Source: JBDTMC01 sp039934475 (GTDB taxonomy: Bacteria; Acidobacteriota; Terriglobia; Bryobacterales; Bryobacteraceae). Taken from it: a stretch of DNA of 48,157 nt. Below, one piece after another: positions 33,273 to 42,442 of the stretch. Made by a program: the position numbers and the translations under genes. The notes under the pieces were generated by a model, which was not told the origin of the DNA, searched no databases, and saw only the letters and a program-made list of their open reading frames with translations. Each line of letters starts with the position of its first letter. Positions within the stretch are counted from its first letter, which is position 1. The DNA lies in contig JBDTMC010000003.1 in the NCBI GenBank assembly GCA_039934475.1, positions 1 to 48,157 of the forward strand, written 5' to 3'.

Positions 33273-35507
33273 TCAGCGCGCTGCCGCCGTGAGTTCCTTC
33301 GCCGTCGCCTCCAGCAAGTCCGCCACGTTTCGCAGGGCTGTGGCGGCGCGCAGCATCTGAGCATCCACTTCCGCGGAGCGCTTTTGTTCGATCGCTTCGC
33401 GTACACCGGGAATTGTCTTCACGCCGTAGCCCGTATAGAAGCCGGGAGCATAGATCAGATTCCGGAACCAGGGGCGGTTGGGAAGCCCCGCGGCATCCGT
33501 GAGCAGACGTTCGCTCTGGATGAGCTTCGCGTTGATGCCGGTGGGAACCCGATCGCCCGCCGCGAGCAGAGCCTTTTCGTACGCTTCCGCGGCACGGGTG
33601 AGCGCCTCTGAGGCGTCTTCGAGAGGGGCGAAATTGATGTGAGGCGGTACAGGCTGGACGACCGGCGGAATCATCTTCCGCTTCGGATCCTGCAGCGCGG
33701 TGAACACACCCTCCTCAATCTGAAGATTTCGCTCTAGAATTTCGGCCCGCTGGCCGGCCGCGAGCTTCGTCAGTTCCTCCACATAGGTATGAATGGTCTC
33801 GGCGAAATTCGTGAACCGGAAGGGAAGAAGTTCGGCATCCGCGAGGCGCATGGTGATGGTTCCCGCAGTCTGAGCGAGCGTACGGCCATAGGTCAACTCG
33901 GTATCCATGAAATGGGTGTACCAGTGGAAATCGTCGTAGATGGAATGGTACTGCCCACCGGAGTCCTCGCCTCCATACCCGATGTCCAAACTGGCAATAC
34001 CCAGATGATCCGTGAAGACGGTGTAGTCCGAACCCGATCCCAGGGCTCCGATCCGTATGTCGGGCCGCGACCGGAGTTCGGCAAGGCGATCCGGCGGAGC
34101 CTTCCCGATCTCCGTCAGGTGGGCCCGCTGCCAGACGGTCATCTTGGTTTCCGGGTCTTCAATGTCCTTCATTACACCGTTCACAAAGTTCTCCAGCGAA
34201 TGCGATCCGCCGGCACCGAACGTGCCGCGTCCGTTCCCGTCAGTGTTGATGTAGGCCACGGCATGCTGGCGAAGTTCCGTGGCGTGGGTCTCCGCCCATT
34301 CGGTAGAGCCGAGCAGGCCGGGCTCCTCGCCGTCCCACCAACACAGGATGACGGTGCGATCCGGCTTCCATCCCTGCTTAACTAGTTCGGCAAGGCCACG
34401 GGCTTCTTCCAACATCGCGCTGGCTCCTGAAAGGGGGTCTTCGGCTCCGTTTACCCAGGCGTCATGGTGATTGCCGCGGATGACCCATTCGTCGGGATGC
34501 TTCGAACCGGGAATACGGGCGACCACATCGTAGAGAGGTTTGCGGTCCCACTTGAACTTCAGGCGGAGGTGCGCGATTGCCGGCCCGGGACCGGCATGGT
34601 AGGTGAACGGCAAGCCGCCCCTCCATGCTTCCGGAACCGTGTCGCCGCCGAGATTCCGCAGCAACGGCTCGGCGTCTTCGTAGGAGATCGGCATCACGGG
34701 AATCTTGGTGATCGTAGTGACTTCGTTGAGTGGGATCTTCGCCGCATCAGGAGTTGCCCCTACGCCCGGGGTCTGCGGATCGCCGGGATAAACCGGCATG
34801 TCCATAACGCTACCGCGCTGAGCGCCGGCGGCCGGCCGCATGGGGCCTTTGGGGTAAGGTTCGCCCTGAAAGAATCCATCGTCGCGCGGATCGGAATAGA
34901 TGAGCGCTCCGATTGCCCCGTGCTCGGCGGCCAGCTTCGGTTTGATGCCACGCCACGTCTGGCCGTACCGCACCAGAACGATACAGCCGGAAGCCGAGAT
35001 TCCCATGCGCGCCAGTTGCTCGAAGTCTGCCGGCGTTCCGTAATTCACGTAGACGACGCGGCCTGTGACATCGCCGTCTTTCGAATAGACGTTGAAAATG
35101 GGGAGCTGCTCACTCTGCTGATTGGAAGTAGGATCCTCACTGACCACCGGTTCCTGCAGCTTGGCGGCGTATCTCACGGGCGATGTCATTTCGAGTGAAC
35201 GCTCAAGGGGAGTCGGGTAGAGGGCGTCGAAGACCTCGATCTTCGCGTCGAGCCCGTAGGACTTCAACTGCGAGAGAAGCCATTCCGCGTTGTCCTTGTC
35301 GTAGGGAGATCCGACGTGATGCGGCCGCGCCGAGAGGCGGCGCATGTTCTCCTTCACCCGGCCGGACTGCGGCAGGTCGCGAAACTTCTTTTCCCAGCGG
35401 ATCTGGTCCGCGGCGGCCTTCGTCGAATAGCCGCGCAGCGCCTCCGGACGATCCGCAGCCTGCAGGACCAGGGTGAGTACGAGGAACAGGGAGGCAAATT
35501 GGCGCAT
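33273..35507 (-). CDS. Secreted M28 peptidase (glutamate carboxypeptidase II-like)
   Basis: The 744-residue product has a signal peptide (1-18), a PA (protease-associated) domain inserted in the first third (VTGRVVYVNYGTPADFEQL onward), an M28 dizinc peptidase core and a helical dimerisation domain at the end, the architecture of PSMA/transferrin-receptor relatives. Metal ligands are visible: RGNHHDAW (His, Asp), AEDPLSG (bridging Asp), WDGEEPGLLGS (Glu pair), NTDGNG and QYHSIYDDFHWY (last His). It should cleave C-terminal residues from peptides outside the cytoplasm. Divergent from the ABM gene with 73 bases between. Confidence 0.93.
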   Translation of the reverse strand: MRQFASLFLVLTLVLQAADRPEALRGYSTKAAADQIRWEKKFRDLPQSGRVKENMRRLSARPHHVGSPYDKDNAEWLLSQLKSYGLDAKIEVFDALYPTPLERSLEMTSPVRYAAKLQEPVVSEDPTSNQQSEQLPIFNVYSKDGDVTGRVVYVNYGTPADFEQLARMGISASGCIVLVRYGQTWRGIKPKLAAEHGAIGALIYSDPRDDGFFQGEPYPKGPMRPAAGAQRGSVMDMPVYPGDPQTPGVGATPDAAKIPLNEVTTITKIPVMPISYEDAEPLLRNLGGDTVPEAWRGGLPFTYHAGPGPAIAHLRLKFKWDRKPLYDVVARIPGSKHPDEWVIRGNHHDAWVNGAEDPLSGASAMLEEARGLAELVKQGWKPDRTVILCWWDGEEPGLLGSTEWAETHATELRQHAVAYINTDGNGRGTFGAGGSHSLENFVNGVMKDIEDPETKMTVWQRAHLTEIGKAPPDRLAELRSRPDIRIGALGSGSDYTVFTDHLGIASLDIGYGGEDSGGQYHSIYDDFHWYTHFMDTELTYGRTLAQTAGTITMRLADAELLPFRFTNFAETIHTYVEELTKLAAGQRAEILERNLQIEEGVFTALQDPKRKMIPPVVQPVPPHINFAPLEDASEALTRAAEAYEKALLAAGDRVPTGINAKLIQSERLLTDAAGLPNRPWFRNLIYAPGFYTGYGVKTIPGVREAIEQKRSAEVDAQMLRAATALRNVADLLEATAKELTAAAR

Positions 35508-35580
35508 AACGCAATACTAAGCCAACAGGCGCGCCCGGCGGACTACGCACCCTGCGGTATCATTCCCGGAAGAGAAACAA

Positions 35581-35937
35581 ATGAGCGAAATCCAGGTCAC
35601 TGCGAGGCTTAAGATCCACAAGGGCAAACTGACGGAATTCAAACGGATCGCCGAAAAATGCATGCATTCGGTTCGTACGAAGGATTCCGGCACGTTGCAG
35701 TACGACTGGTTCTTCAGCGACGATCAGTCCGAGTGTGTGGTACTGGAGAGATATCGCGACTCCCAAGCCGTTCTTGAGCACAGCGTAAATCTGGGAGACA
35801 CACTGCGCGAACTCTTGGAGACTTGCTCGGGTTCAGGCGAGGTTTTCGGGAGTCCAAGCCCGGACCTGATGGAGGGGCTGAAGCGTATCGGCGCGCCGGT
35901 CTACTTACCGTACCAGTCCTTTGAGTCGGCGAAATGA
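35581..35937 (+). CDS. Antibiotic-biosynthesis-monooxygenase-like (ABM) domain protein
   Basis: The 118-residue product is a dimeric alpha/beta-barrel ABM protein (TARLKIHKGKLTEFKRIAEKC, LQYDWFFSDDQSECVVLERY, AVLEHSVNLG). The family contains quinone monooxygenases and heme-degrading enzymes. GGAAGAG sits seven bases before the ATG. No cofactor site is evident. It is convergent with the VOC gene, with two bases between their stops. Confidence 0.88.
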   Translation: MSEIQVTARLKIHKGKLTEFKRIAEKCMHSVRTKDSGTLQYDWFFSDDQSECVVLERYRDSQAVLEHSVNLGDTLRELLETCSGSGEVFGSPSPDLMEGLKRIGAPVYLPYQSFESAK

Positions 35938-35939
35938 TG

Positions 35940-36422
35940 TCAGCCTCGCCGCGCCGCGTCGATGGCCGCGACGTCGATCTTGTTCATCCTCATCATCGCC
36001 GCGAAGGCACGCTTTGCCTCATCGCCACCAGCGGCAAGAGCATCGGTTAGCGCGCGCGGGGTGATCTGCCAGGAGAGACCCCAGCGGTCCTTGCACCAAC
36101 CGCAGGCGCTTTCCTTGCCGCCATTGCCGACAATCGCGTTCCAGTAACGGTCGGTCTCTTCCTGATTCTCCGTGGCGATCTGGAAGGAAAAGGCCTCGCT
36201 GTGCGGGAATTTCGGGCCACCGTTGAGACCGAGACAGGGAATGCCGAAGACGGTAAACTCCACCGTCAGCACATCGCCCTTCTTGCCGCTTGGATAGTCA
36301 CCGGGAGCCTCGTGGACAGCGGCTACTTTACTATCCGGGAAGGTGGCTGCGTAGAAGAGTGCCGCCTCATGCGCGTCTCTGTCAAACCAGAGGCAAATGG
36401 TGTTTTTTGGCTTCATGTTCAT
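35940..36422 (-). CDS. VOC-family protein (PhnB / 3-demethylubiquinone methyltransferase-like)
   Basis: From the ATG at 36422 the product is 160 residues. It opens TICLWFDRDAHEAALFYAATFPDSKV, and continues with VEFTVFGIPCLGLNGGP, FSFQIATENQEETDRYWNAI and CGWCKDRWGLSWQITP, which place it among vicinal-oxygen-chelate proteins of the PhnB type. Such proteins are dimeric and often have unknown substrates. The upstream open frame to 36536 is not family-like. Confidence 0.88.
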   Translation of the reverse strand: MNMKPKNTICLWFDRDAHEAALFYAATFPDSKVAAVHEAPGDYPSGKKGDVLTVEFTVFGIPCLGLNGGPKFPHSEAFSFQIATENQEETDRYWNAIVGNGGKESACGWCKDRWGLSWQITPRALTDALAAGGDEAKRAFAAMMRMNKIDVAAIDAARRG

Positions 36423-36574
36423 GTGATCATCCGGTAGCAGCCGGCGTTTCCCAGATTGTTCGCATCCGTCTGCCTTTTGAATCATATCGCTGGCACTGCT
36501 GCTGCCTCTTGTGGATGGCGCAGAGAAGGACTGCACGTCGAAGCCCGCCCTCTCGTCTTAGAGATACGCGGCCC

Positions 36575-38830
36575 ATGAAACTGCTGATCCGATTTCTCCT
36601 ACTCACGGCGATCTGCCCGGCCCAAACCGTCTGGTTTAGCCCGATCGTTCCAGCGGCGTGGAACCAGAATATTGGCTCCGCCGACTACCTGAATCTTTTT
36701 GTCCCCGACGCCCCGTGGGCGACCGCCGCTTCCCACGTTCAGGTCTTCAAGATGTACATGCAGATGTTCCTGCCCAGCGTCCCCGGTTCCTTTTCCGATG
36801 AAACCCTGCAACAGATCTTCGCTTATCTGAAGAGCCACAACATCGCTCTCGCGGTGGAGTTTGGCCCGCTCACTCCCTCAGCGGCCTGCGGTGCGGGTGT
36901 CGAAGGATTCGCGGGAGAAGTCGCGCTGCAGCTTGCGACCCGTATCCAACAACTGGGAGGCAATCTACAGTACATCGCCATGGATGAACCCTTCTATTTC
37001 GGAAGAATCTATACCGGCCCCAATGCCTGCCAGTGGTCTCCGCAAGAAGTGGCTGCCGACGCCGTCCAGAATATCGCCCAAATCAAATCAATCTTCCCGA
37101 ATGTGATCGTCGGCGACATCGAACCGGTCCCAGCGACAGCAAACTGGCTGAGCCGCTACGCCTCCTGCATTGATGCCTGGAAGGCGGCCGCCGGCTCCCC
37201 GCTGCCCTTCTTCCATTTTGATGTCGACTGGAATGACGATTGGCGGTCCAACGTCGAAAGCATGCGTCAGGAGTTGGCCCAACGTTCGATTCCGTTCGGC
37301 ATCATCTATAACGGCTGGAACACAGATCAATCGGACGCGGCCTGGGTGAGCGACGCAGAAAACCATTACGTCGACTGGGAAGCCAAGGGCGGAACCATCC
37401 CCGGCCACGTCATTTTTCAGTCTTGGTATCCGTACCCCGATCACGTTCTTCCTGAAACCGATCCCACCGCGTTCACCTATTTGATCGACAGCTACTTCCG
37501 CACGCGGATCACGCTCACTCTTACCTCCCTGACTTCGCAGGCCTCCGGGCAGCTGATGGTGAGCCAGGGATCGCCGATCGCCTCCGCGCCCGTGTCCCTA
37601 ACTGCGCAAGCCACCTCCGGTTCCGGCTATCTCGCGACGTATGTATTGACCGGTAGCGTTCCGGAAGCCATCACCTCCGCCGTCATTCAGACTTGCGTCA
37701 ACGAGTGCGGCAATACCGGCGCTACCGATATCAACGTCTACTCATTCCAATACGCCGATTCCGCCTCACAAACCACTCTGAAATTCGCGAGCGGTCTGAA
37801 CGGTTGGGGAGTTGACGGCAGCGGCACTGCCATCGTGCAAGCCGCGTCAGATAGTGCCGGCCAATCGATGCATATCACTGCCACGCCATCGCAACGAACC
37901 TTCGTCAACTCGACCGCTCTTCGTGTGACCCCGGGCAGCGCCTTCACCTTGACCATCCAGGCCCGGGTTCCACCGTCGTCAGCCGGCAGCGGATATTTCG
38001 CGCTGGTTTTTCTGCAGGCGTCGGGCACGGAACTGAGGCGCTCGACGCTTGGATTCGCACCTCCCACGTTGACCCTCGGCACGGCGCAAACCGCCAGCGA
38101 CGGCACGTATGCTGTGTCGTATGTGTCCCCCGGCGCGGGCGATTTCCAACTGCAAGCGTTCTACGGCGGAACCGCAACGCTGTGGCCCGCCTTCGCCAGC
38201 GCCAGCCCTAACGCGGTGCCGACGATAAGTACGAATGGCGTGGTGAACGGAGCCGACTTCAAGGAGGAGACCCTTTCGCCGGGCGCCTGGTTTTCCATCT
38301 TCGGGCAGAACCTGGGCACCGCCGCGCAATGGACCGCGCCAGCCACGTACACGCTGGGAGGCGCCGGCGTGACAGTGTGCGGCCTCTCCGCCGTGCTCTC
38401 TTACAATTCAGGCCCACGGACAACGGGCTGGCAACTGAACGCCTTGGTGCCCGACGCCGCCTCCGGCCAAACTACCTGCCCCGTCATTGTGACCGTCGCC
38501 GGCCAAGCCTCCCAACCCGCCACCGTGAATATCGGTAGCGGCGTGATGGAGCTGTTCGTTATCACCCATGCGGACTACACAACCGTAGCGGACGCGAGCC
38601 CCGCGCACCCGGCTGAAGAAGTAATTGCCTGGGGCACCGGCGACTGCACGACGCCAACTGTCACGGTGGATATGCAACCGGCCGCTGTGGTTTACTCAGG
38701 GCGAACCGAGCCCGGACTGTGCCAGCTGAATTTTGTGGTCCCGAGCGCAGCCAATGGCGAGAGTCAACTTAGGATCTCGACGTCGCCGAGTGTGTATACC
38801 TTGCCGGTGGCGCGCCAGGCGGGGACGTGA
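36575..38830 (+). CDS. Secreted glycosidase-like protein with C-terminal TIGR03437 domain
   Basis: From the ATG at 36575 the product is 751 residues with a signal peptide (1-16, cut near CPAQT). The first half (about 20-310) looks like a TIM barrel: a YIAMDEPFYFGR strand with an acidic pair, IVGDIEPVP, FHFDVDWNDDW and IFQSWYPYP strands, suggesting a glycoside hydrolase, but I cannot name a GH family. A beta-sandwich carbohydrate-binding-like region follows (about 390-540). The C terminus (about 555-751) has VVNGADFKEETLSPGAWFSIFG and QLNALVPDAAS, the TIGR03437 signature typical of Solibacter. The longer open frame from 36290 overlaps the VOC gene. Confidence 0.82.
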   Translation: MKLLIRFLLLTAICPAQTVWFSPIVPAAWNQNIGSADYLNLFVPDAPWATAASHVQVFKMYMQMFLPSVPGSFSDETLQQIFAYLKSHNIALAVEFGPLTPSAACGAGVEGFAGEVALQLATRIQQLGGNLQYIAMDEPFYFGRIYTGPNACQWSPQEVAADAVQNIAQIKSIFPNVIVGDIEPVPATANWLSRYASCIDAWKAAAGSPLPFFHFDVDWNDDWRSNVESMRQELAQRSIPFGIIYNGWNTDQSDAAWVSDAENHYVDWEAKGGTIPGHVIFQSWYPYPDHVLPETDPTAFTYLIDSYFRTRITLTLTSLTSQASGQLMVSQGSPIASAPVSLTAQATSGSGYLATYVLTGSVPEAITSAVIQTCVNECGNTGATDINVYSFQYADSASQTTLKFASGLNGWGVDGSGTAIVQAASDSAGQSMHITATPSQRTFVNSTALRVTPGSAFTLTIQARVPPSSAGSGYFALVFLQASGTELRRSTLGFAPPTLTLGTAQTASDGTYAVSYVSPGAGDFQLQAFYGGTATLWPAFASASPNAVPTISTNGVVNGADFKEETLSPGAWFSIFGQNLGTAAQWTAPATYTLGGAGVTVCGLSAVLSYNSGPRTTGWQLNALVPDAASGQTTCPVIVTVAGQASQPATVNIGSGVMELFVITHADYTTVADASPAHPAEEVIAWGTGDCTTPTVTVDMQPAAVVYSGRTEPGLCQLNFVVPSAANGESQLRISTSPSVYTLPVARQAGT

Positions 38831-38832
38831 AC

Positions 38833-39597
38833 TCAATGGGCCGGTAGCTGTTCTCGATTGAGTGCCGCGCGAATCAGTGCCGCCGCATAGGCATTGTCAA
38901 CGGAGGCCGGCGTATGGAAGTCCATGCCTCGCCGCCAGCTCTGCGGAGCCTCTGGGTGAACGCCTGTCAGAATGACCCATCCCTTTCCGAATGTCCCCTC
39001 TGCGATGGCTGGGGTTCCGTTGGGATACGTGCCGGCAACCACACCCCAGCCGGTAAGCTGCGGACCGTCCTCCCAGTACTGATCGAGCGTTTGTCCGCCG
39101 GGAGCGGTGATCGCCACCGCCGCCTTACGGATGCCCTTCGCTTCAGCAGAGTAGAAATCGAACCGTACTCCCGATGTCAAATTCAGACCGTTGTAAGGCG
39201 AGTTGCCTGCGAAGAACGCACCGGCGCAGATTCCCAGGTAGTTCAAACCATCGTGGATCGCGTTCCGAATCTTTGCCGCCGTGTCCGAAGACAAGCTGCC
39301 GCCGAGCTGTTCGAAATTCCCGCCTGGAACGATGAGCAGACGATATCCTCGCAACTGTGAATCCGTCATTCGGTTTAATCGTTGCGAATCGGCCATTGAA
39401 TAAGTGAGGTGTTCTGCGTGGAGGATGTTCTGAAGGGCAGCGACGTCTCCCGGAGAAACTCCGGTTCCATTGAATAGAAGGATCGGCGATGAGTCGCCAG
39501 CCGTAGCTTCATTGCCACCCGCGCGGCAGCCTGTAAGGGCAAGTGCAAGTACGACCAAGCACCCGGCTGTGCGGAATCGAAATGCCGTTGTGCCCAT
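38833..39597 (-). CDS. Lipoprotein with biotin-protein-ligase-N-like amidotransferase fold
   Basis: From the ATG at 39597 (GGAGG nine bases upstream) the product is 254 residues with a lipoprotein signal ending in the lipobox LTGC. The soluble part is a class I glutamine-amidotransferase-like domain: LLIVPGGNFEQLG, then YLGICAGAFFAGNSPY carrying the nucleophile Cys, and a late His in GVHPEAPQSW. This matches the BPL_N family, not a classical amidotransferase. Substrate unknown. It converges with the glycosidase-like gene, with their ends three bases apart. Confidence 0.85.
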   Translation of the reverse strand: MGTTAFRFRTAGCLVVLALALTGCRAGGNEATAGDSSPILLFNGTGVSPGDVAALQNILHAEHLTYSMADSQRLNRMTDSQLRGYRLLIVPGGNFEQLGGSLSSDTAAKIRNAIHDGLNYLGICAGAFFAGNSPYNGLNLTSGVRFDFYSAEAKGIRKAAVAITAPGGQTLDQYWEDGPQLTGWGVVAGTYPNGTPAIAEGTFGKGWVILTGVHPEAPQSWRRGMDFHTPASVDNAYAAALIRAALNREQLPAH

Positions 39598-39721
39598 AGG
39601 CTGCACCCTCCAGGCTACTGCGGAAGGTAGAATGCGACGTGGTAAAGGAGTATAGCTACAGGATAGTGATTTCTGGCCTCATCATCAATCAGTGGGAAAT
39701 TGGGCTCGCGCTGACGGCCGC

Positions 39722-40236
39722 TAACTACACGCCGTGCCGGCCTATCACGAGTGGTATCTGCAGTTCATTAGCCCGAAATCGGGTTTCGGGTTCCTCATGG
39801 GCACTCTCCAGGAACATCTGTTCCGGCAGCTCGCCCCGCGTAGCCGTATACGGAGACTTACACGTTCTTGGACGCCTGCTTCCCCGGACGCGACTGGGTG
39901 GACTAACAACTCCATCACAACTGGTGGGTCTGTATCATCCCAGCGTGCTGTGGGGCGATGTCACGGAAATCGGCACAGACAAACGGGAGACGTACGATTC
40001 GCTCGATCCGACTTCCTGGGGTTATAATCGCACCCTGAAAGATGGCGCTGGAATGGCCCGAAGAGACGCTGCGCCTGACTTCGCTGAAAGGGAAACAGGT
40101 GACGAAGGTGGAGATGCTGGGGCTGAGCGAGCCTGTGAAATGGAATCAGGACGCCGCCGCGCTGCGCACTGAGCCGCCGTCCAAGCGCCCTTGCCGGTAC
40201 GCGTATACGTTCCGGATTACGTGTAAGAGTTTGTGA
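39722..40236 (+). pseudogene. Decayed GH29 alpha-L-fucosidase
   Basis: Three pieces of one enzyme survive in order but in different frames. At about 39725-39770 the frame reads LHAVPAYHEWYLQFI, the start of the GH29 barrel. At about 39930-40028 another frame reads LYHPSVLWGDV and later SWGYNR, matching the conserved nucleophile strand region and the late SWGYN motif. At 40042-40236 a third frame reads VTKVEMLGLSEPVKWNQD and PCRYAYTFRI, matching the GH29 C-terminal beta domain. About 510 bases stand for a gene that should be near 1300, so large internal deletions and frameshifts have removed most of the barrel. It therefore cannot be functional. Confidence 0.72.
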
Positions 40237-40237
40237 G

Positions 40238-42442
40238 TTACTTTGGCGGCCACTGCAGATGCCGCCGGAGAAACTCGAATGTGCCTTTGCCATTGATGGT
40301 GTGCGGCCCATTGAAGAACTCGATCTCGGTGGCCTCCGGCATTTTCATTTTCATGTCGTAGAAGAAGCGGGTCTTGGCGTACTCATAGGCCACCCACTCG
40401 TCGGACGCTACTCCATCGTCGTGGCCGCGCTCCACCATGAAGGGCCGCGGCGCCATGAGGTTCGCCAGATCGGAGTAGTTCACCACGTTGGCGAAGTCGA
40501 ACTCGATCATGTCGTACTCGCGAGTGAACAGGTAGCTGTACTTCGATTGGATACTGGTGGTCTTCCAGACCCATTCGTTGAAGTCCGCCGAACAGATCGA
40601 AAGGGCATAGCGGTCGAGCAAGGGAGGAACCCGCACCGCGGTCTTGCCGCCATAGGAGAGGCCGTAGAAACCAATCCGTGCGGGATCGACGAATTCCAAG
40701 CCGGCCAGCCAGTCGAGCGTACGCTCATGCTGCCCTAACACGAACGAGAACAATGACAGTTTTAACGGATGCCCTTTGCGCTGAATCAGACGAAACCGAT
40801 CCTCGCCGATGTAGGGGTTCTGCGGCGCATAGGTGACAAATCCTTCCTCCGCCAGGCGCACAGCGTAACGGTGATAGTAATGCGAATCGACCTTCGGATT
40901 GGCGACGTCGCTGGGGCGGCCCTCCAGGCCATGCTGGCACACCACGACGGGCCGCCGCTCACCGGGTTTGATGTCCTTCGGCACAAGCAGAATGCCATAG
41001 GCGATGACGCCGCGCCAGACATCCAGAACCACCTCATAGCCGCGGTACTTGGGCTCGTCGTAAATGAGGCGCGTACGTACATTGGGCTGAACGTATGGGT
41101 CCGGAACCCGGCCGATGACTTCCTGCCAGATATAGTCGCGCTGCGGACGTGTGCTGGCCTTCCATTGCGCTGGCGACGAGGTATCCGCCTTGGCCCAGAA
41201 CTCGGCGCGGCGCTGCGGTGACCGCTGCACCAGGAGTTGAGTGAAGGCCACCAGTTCATCGAACTGACGGTGCAGGCGCACTGTTGGATCGAAGTTGTGG
41301 CGCTGATCCTGCGGCGGTCTTCCCTCAGGGCTCAACTTACGTCCCAGCAACGCCTCCAGGGCGGCCTCCGAACCGGGCAGGCCGTGCCCGTCGCCGCTCA
41401 CCACCAGCCGCGGCTTGTTTCCGCTCCGCTCCACCTCGGCGCGAACGGATTTCAGGTCCGGTGTGGTGAGGCGGCCGTTGGGTGTCGCACCATCACGTTC
41501 CTTGGTGACCGGCGGCGGACCATCGACTTGCGGCCCTTTGCTCGCTTCCACAATCAGCGCGCGCGGGGCAATCAGTCTTGCCACTTCGGCATCGCCGAAA
41601 TCGCTCAGTAGACCCCACACATCGCGATAGACGGGCTCTTTCCACAACTGCTGGCGCGAATCGAAATAGCCGCTCACCAGAGTCGTCTGCACGCGCGTGT
41701 CGAGGGCGGCGCTGTACAACGCCACCAGCCCGCCTTCTCCATAGCCGGCCACACCGATGGGGACCGCGTGGGTAGCGTTCTCTTGAGCGAACCAATCCAC
41801 CGCCGCAAGGACCTTTTGCACTTCGTAACCGATGATGTGCCGCCCCACCTCAAACGACATGCGATAGATCCACTCGCGGTGCGGCTGGTTGGTCATGCGG
41901 ATTCCGGGAGTGCCCGACCAGGTGTCCTTGCGGTCGATGAGCACGGGAATCAACACCTGGCAGCCGCTCTCGGCCAAACGCCTGGCGAACTGCGCGCCAG
42001 GCTCCATTCCGGGGGAAAGGCCGGCGAGCATCTCGGGTGTCGCGTCCGCATCCGGTATGGCGACGATCCTCGCCACGGGCGGCTGGTTCGGCTCCAGCAA
42101 CAACCCTTCCGCTGTCACGCCTTCAAGCACGGGCCACCGCACCGCATATGCTTTGTAAGTGCTCCCAGTGGCCACCAGTGCTGGCGTCGAAGTCGTGCCG
42201 TTCAACTCAATCGCATTCACTGGAACGCGCGGATCCACGGCGCCGATGATCTTTCGCAACCGTTCGCGGTCGCCACTGCGCTTGAGAAGTGACTCCGCGG
42301 TGGCGCGTAAGAGGAAGTCATTGATGCCATCCACCATATCCATCGCGTAGTCGGCCCGCGGCGTGAGCAACGTGGTGCCCGGCAAGGCGGTCTGAGCGTC
42401 CGCGGGCAGAATCAAGAGCAGTGTCAGTAACAGAGGTTTCAT
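40238..42442 (-). CDS. Secreted double alpha/beta-hydrolase (esterase-like), one site degenerate
   Basis: The 734-residue product has a signal peptide (1-16) and two alpha/beta-hydrolase units. The C-terminal unit is intact, with a nucleophile Ser596 in GLSYGG, an acid Asp in ERGHDDGV and a His in NGPHTING, and resembles acetyl-xylan-esterase/dienelactone hydrolase types. The N-terminal unit has GYGEGG (233-238), where a Glu replaces the nucleophile serine, so it is probably a pseudoenzyme or binding module. Its start overlaps the stop of the upstream outer-membrane gene (ATGA, 42439-42442). Likely role: de-acetylating a glycan or ester, by inference. Confidence 0.82.
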   Translation of the reverse strand: MKPLLLTLLLILPADAQTALPGTTLLTPRADYAMDMVDGINDFLLRATAESLLKRSGDRERLRKIIGAVDPRVPVNAIELNGTTSTPALVATGSTYKAYAVRWPVLEGVTAEGLLLEPNQPPVARIVAIPDADATPEMLAGLSPGMEPGAQFARRLAESGCQVLIPVLIDRKDTWSGTPGIRMTNQPHREWIYRMSFEVGRHIIGYEVQKVLAAVDWFAQENATHAVPIGVAGYGEGGLVALYSAALDTRVQTTLVSGYFDSRQQLWKEPVYRDVWGLLSDFGDAEVARLIAPRALIVEASKGPQVDGPPPVTKERDGATPNGRLTTPDLKSVRAEVERSGNKPRLVVSGDGHGLPGSEAALEALLGRKLSPEGRPPQDQRHNFDPTVRLHRQFDELVAFTQLLVQRSPQRRAEFWAKADTSSPAQWKASTRPQRDYIWQEVIGRVPDPYVQPNVRTRLIYDEPKYRGYEVVLDVWRGVIAYGILLVPKDIKPGERRPVVVCQHGLEGRPSDVANPKVDSHYYHRYAVRLAEEGFVTYAPQNPYIGEDRFRLIQRKGHPLKLSLFSFVLGQHERTLDWLAGLEFVDPARIGFYGLSYGGKTAVRVPPLLDRYALSICSADFNEWVWKTTSIQSKYSYLFTREYDMIEFDFANVVNYSDLANLMAPRPFMVERGHDDGVASDEWVAYEYAKTRFFYDMKMKMPEATEIEFFNGPHTINGKGTFEFLRRHLQWPPK

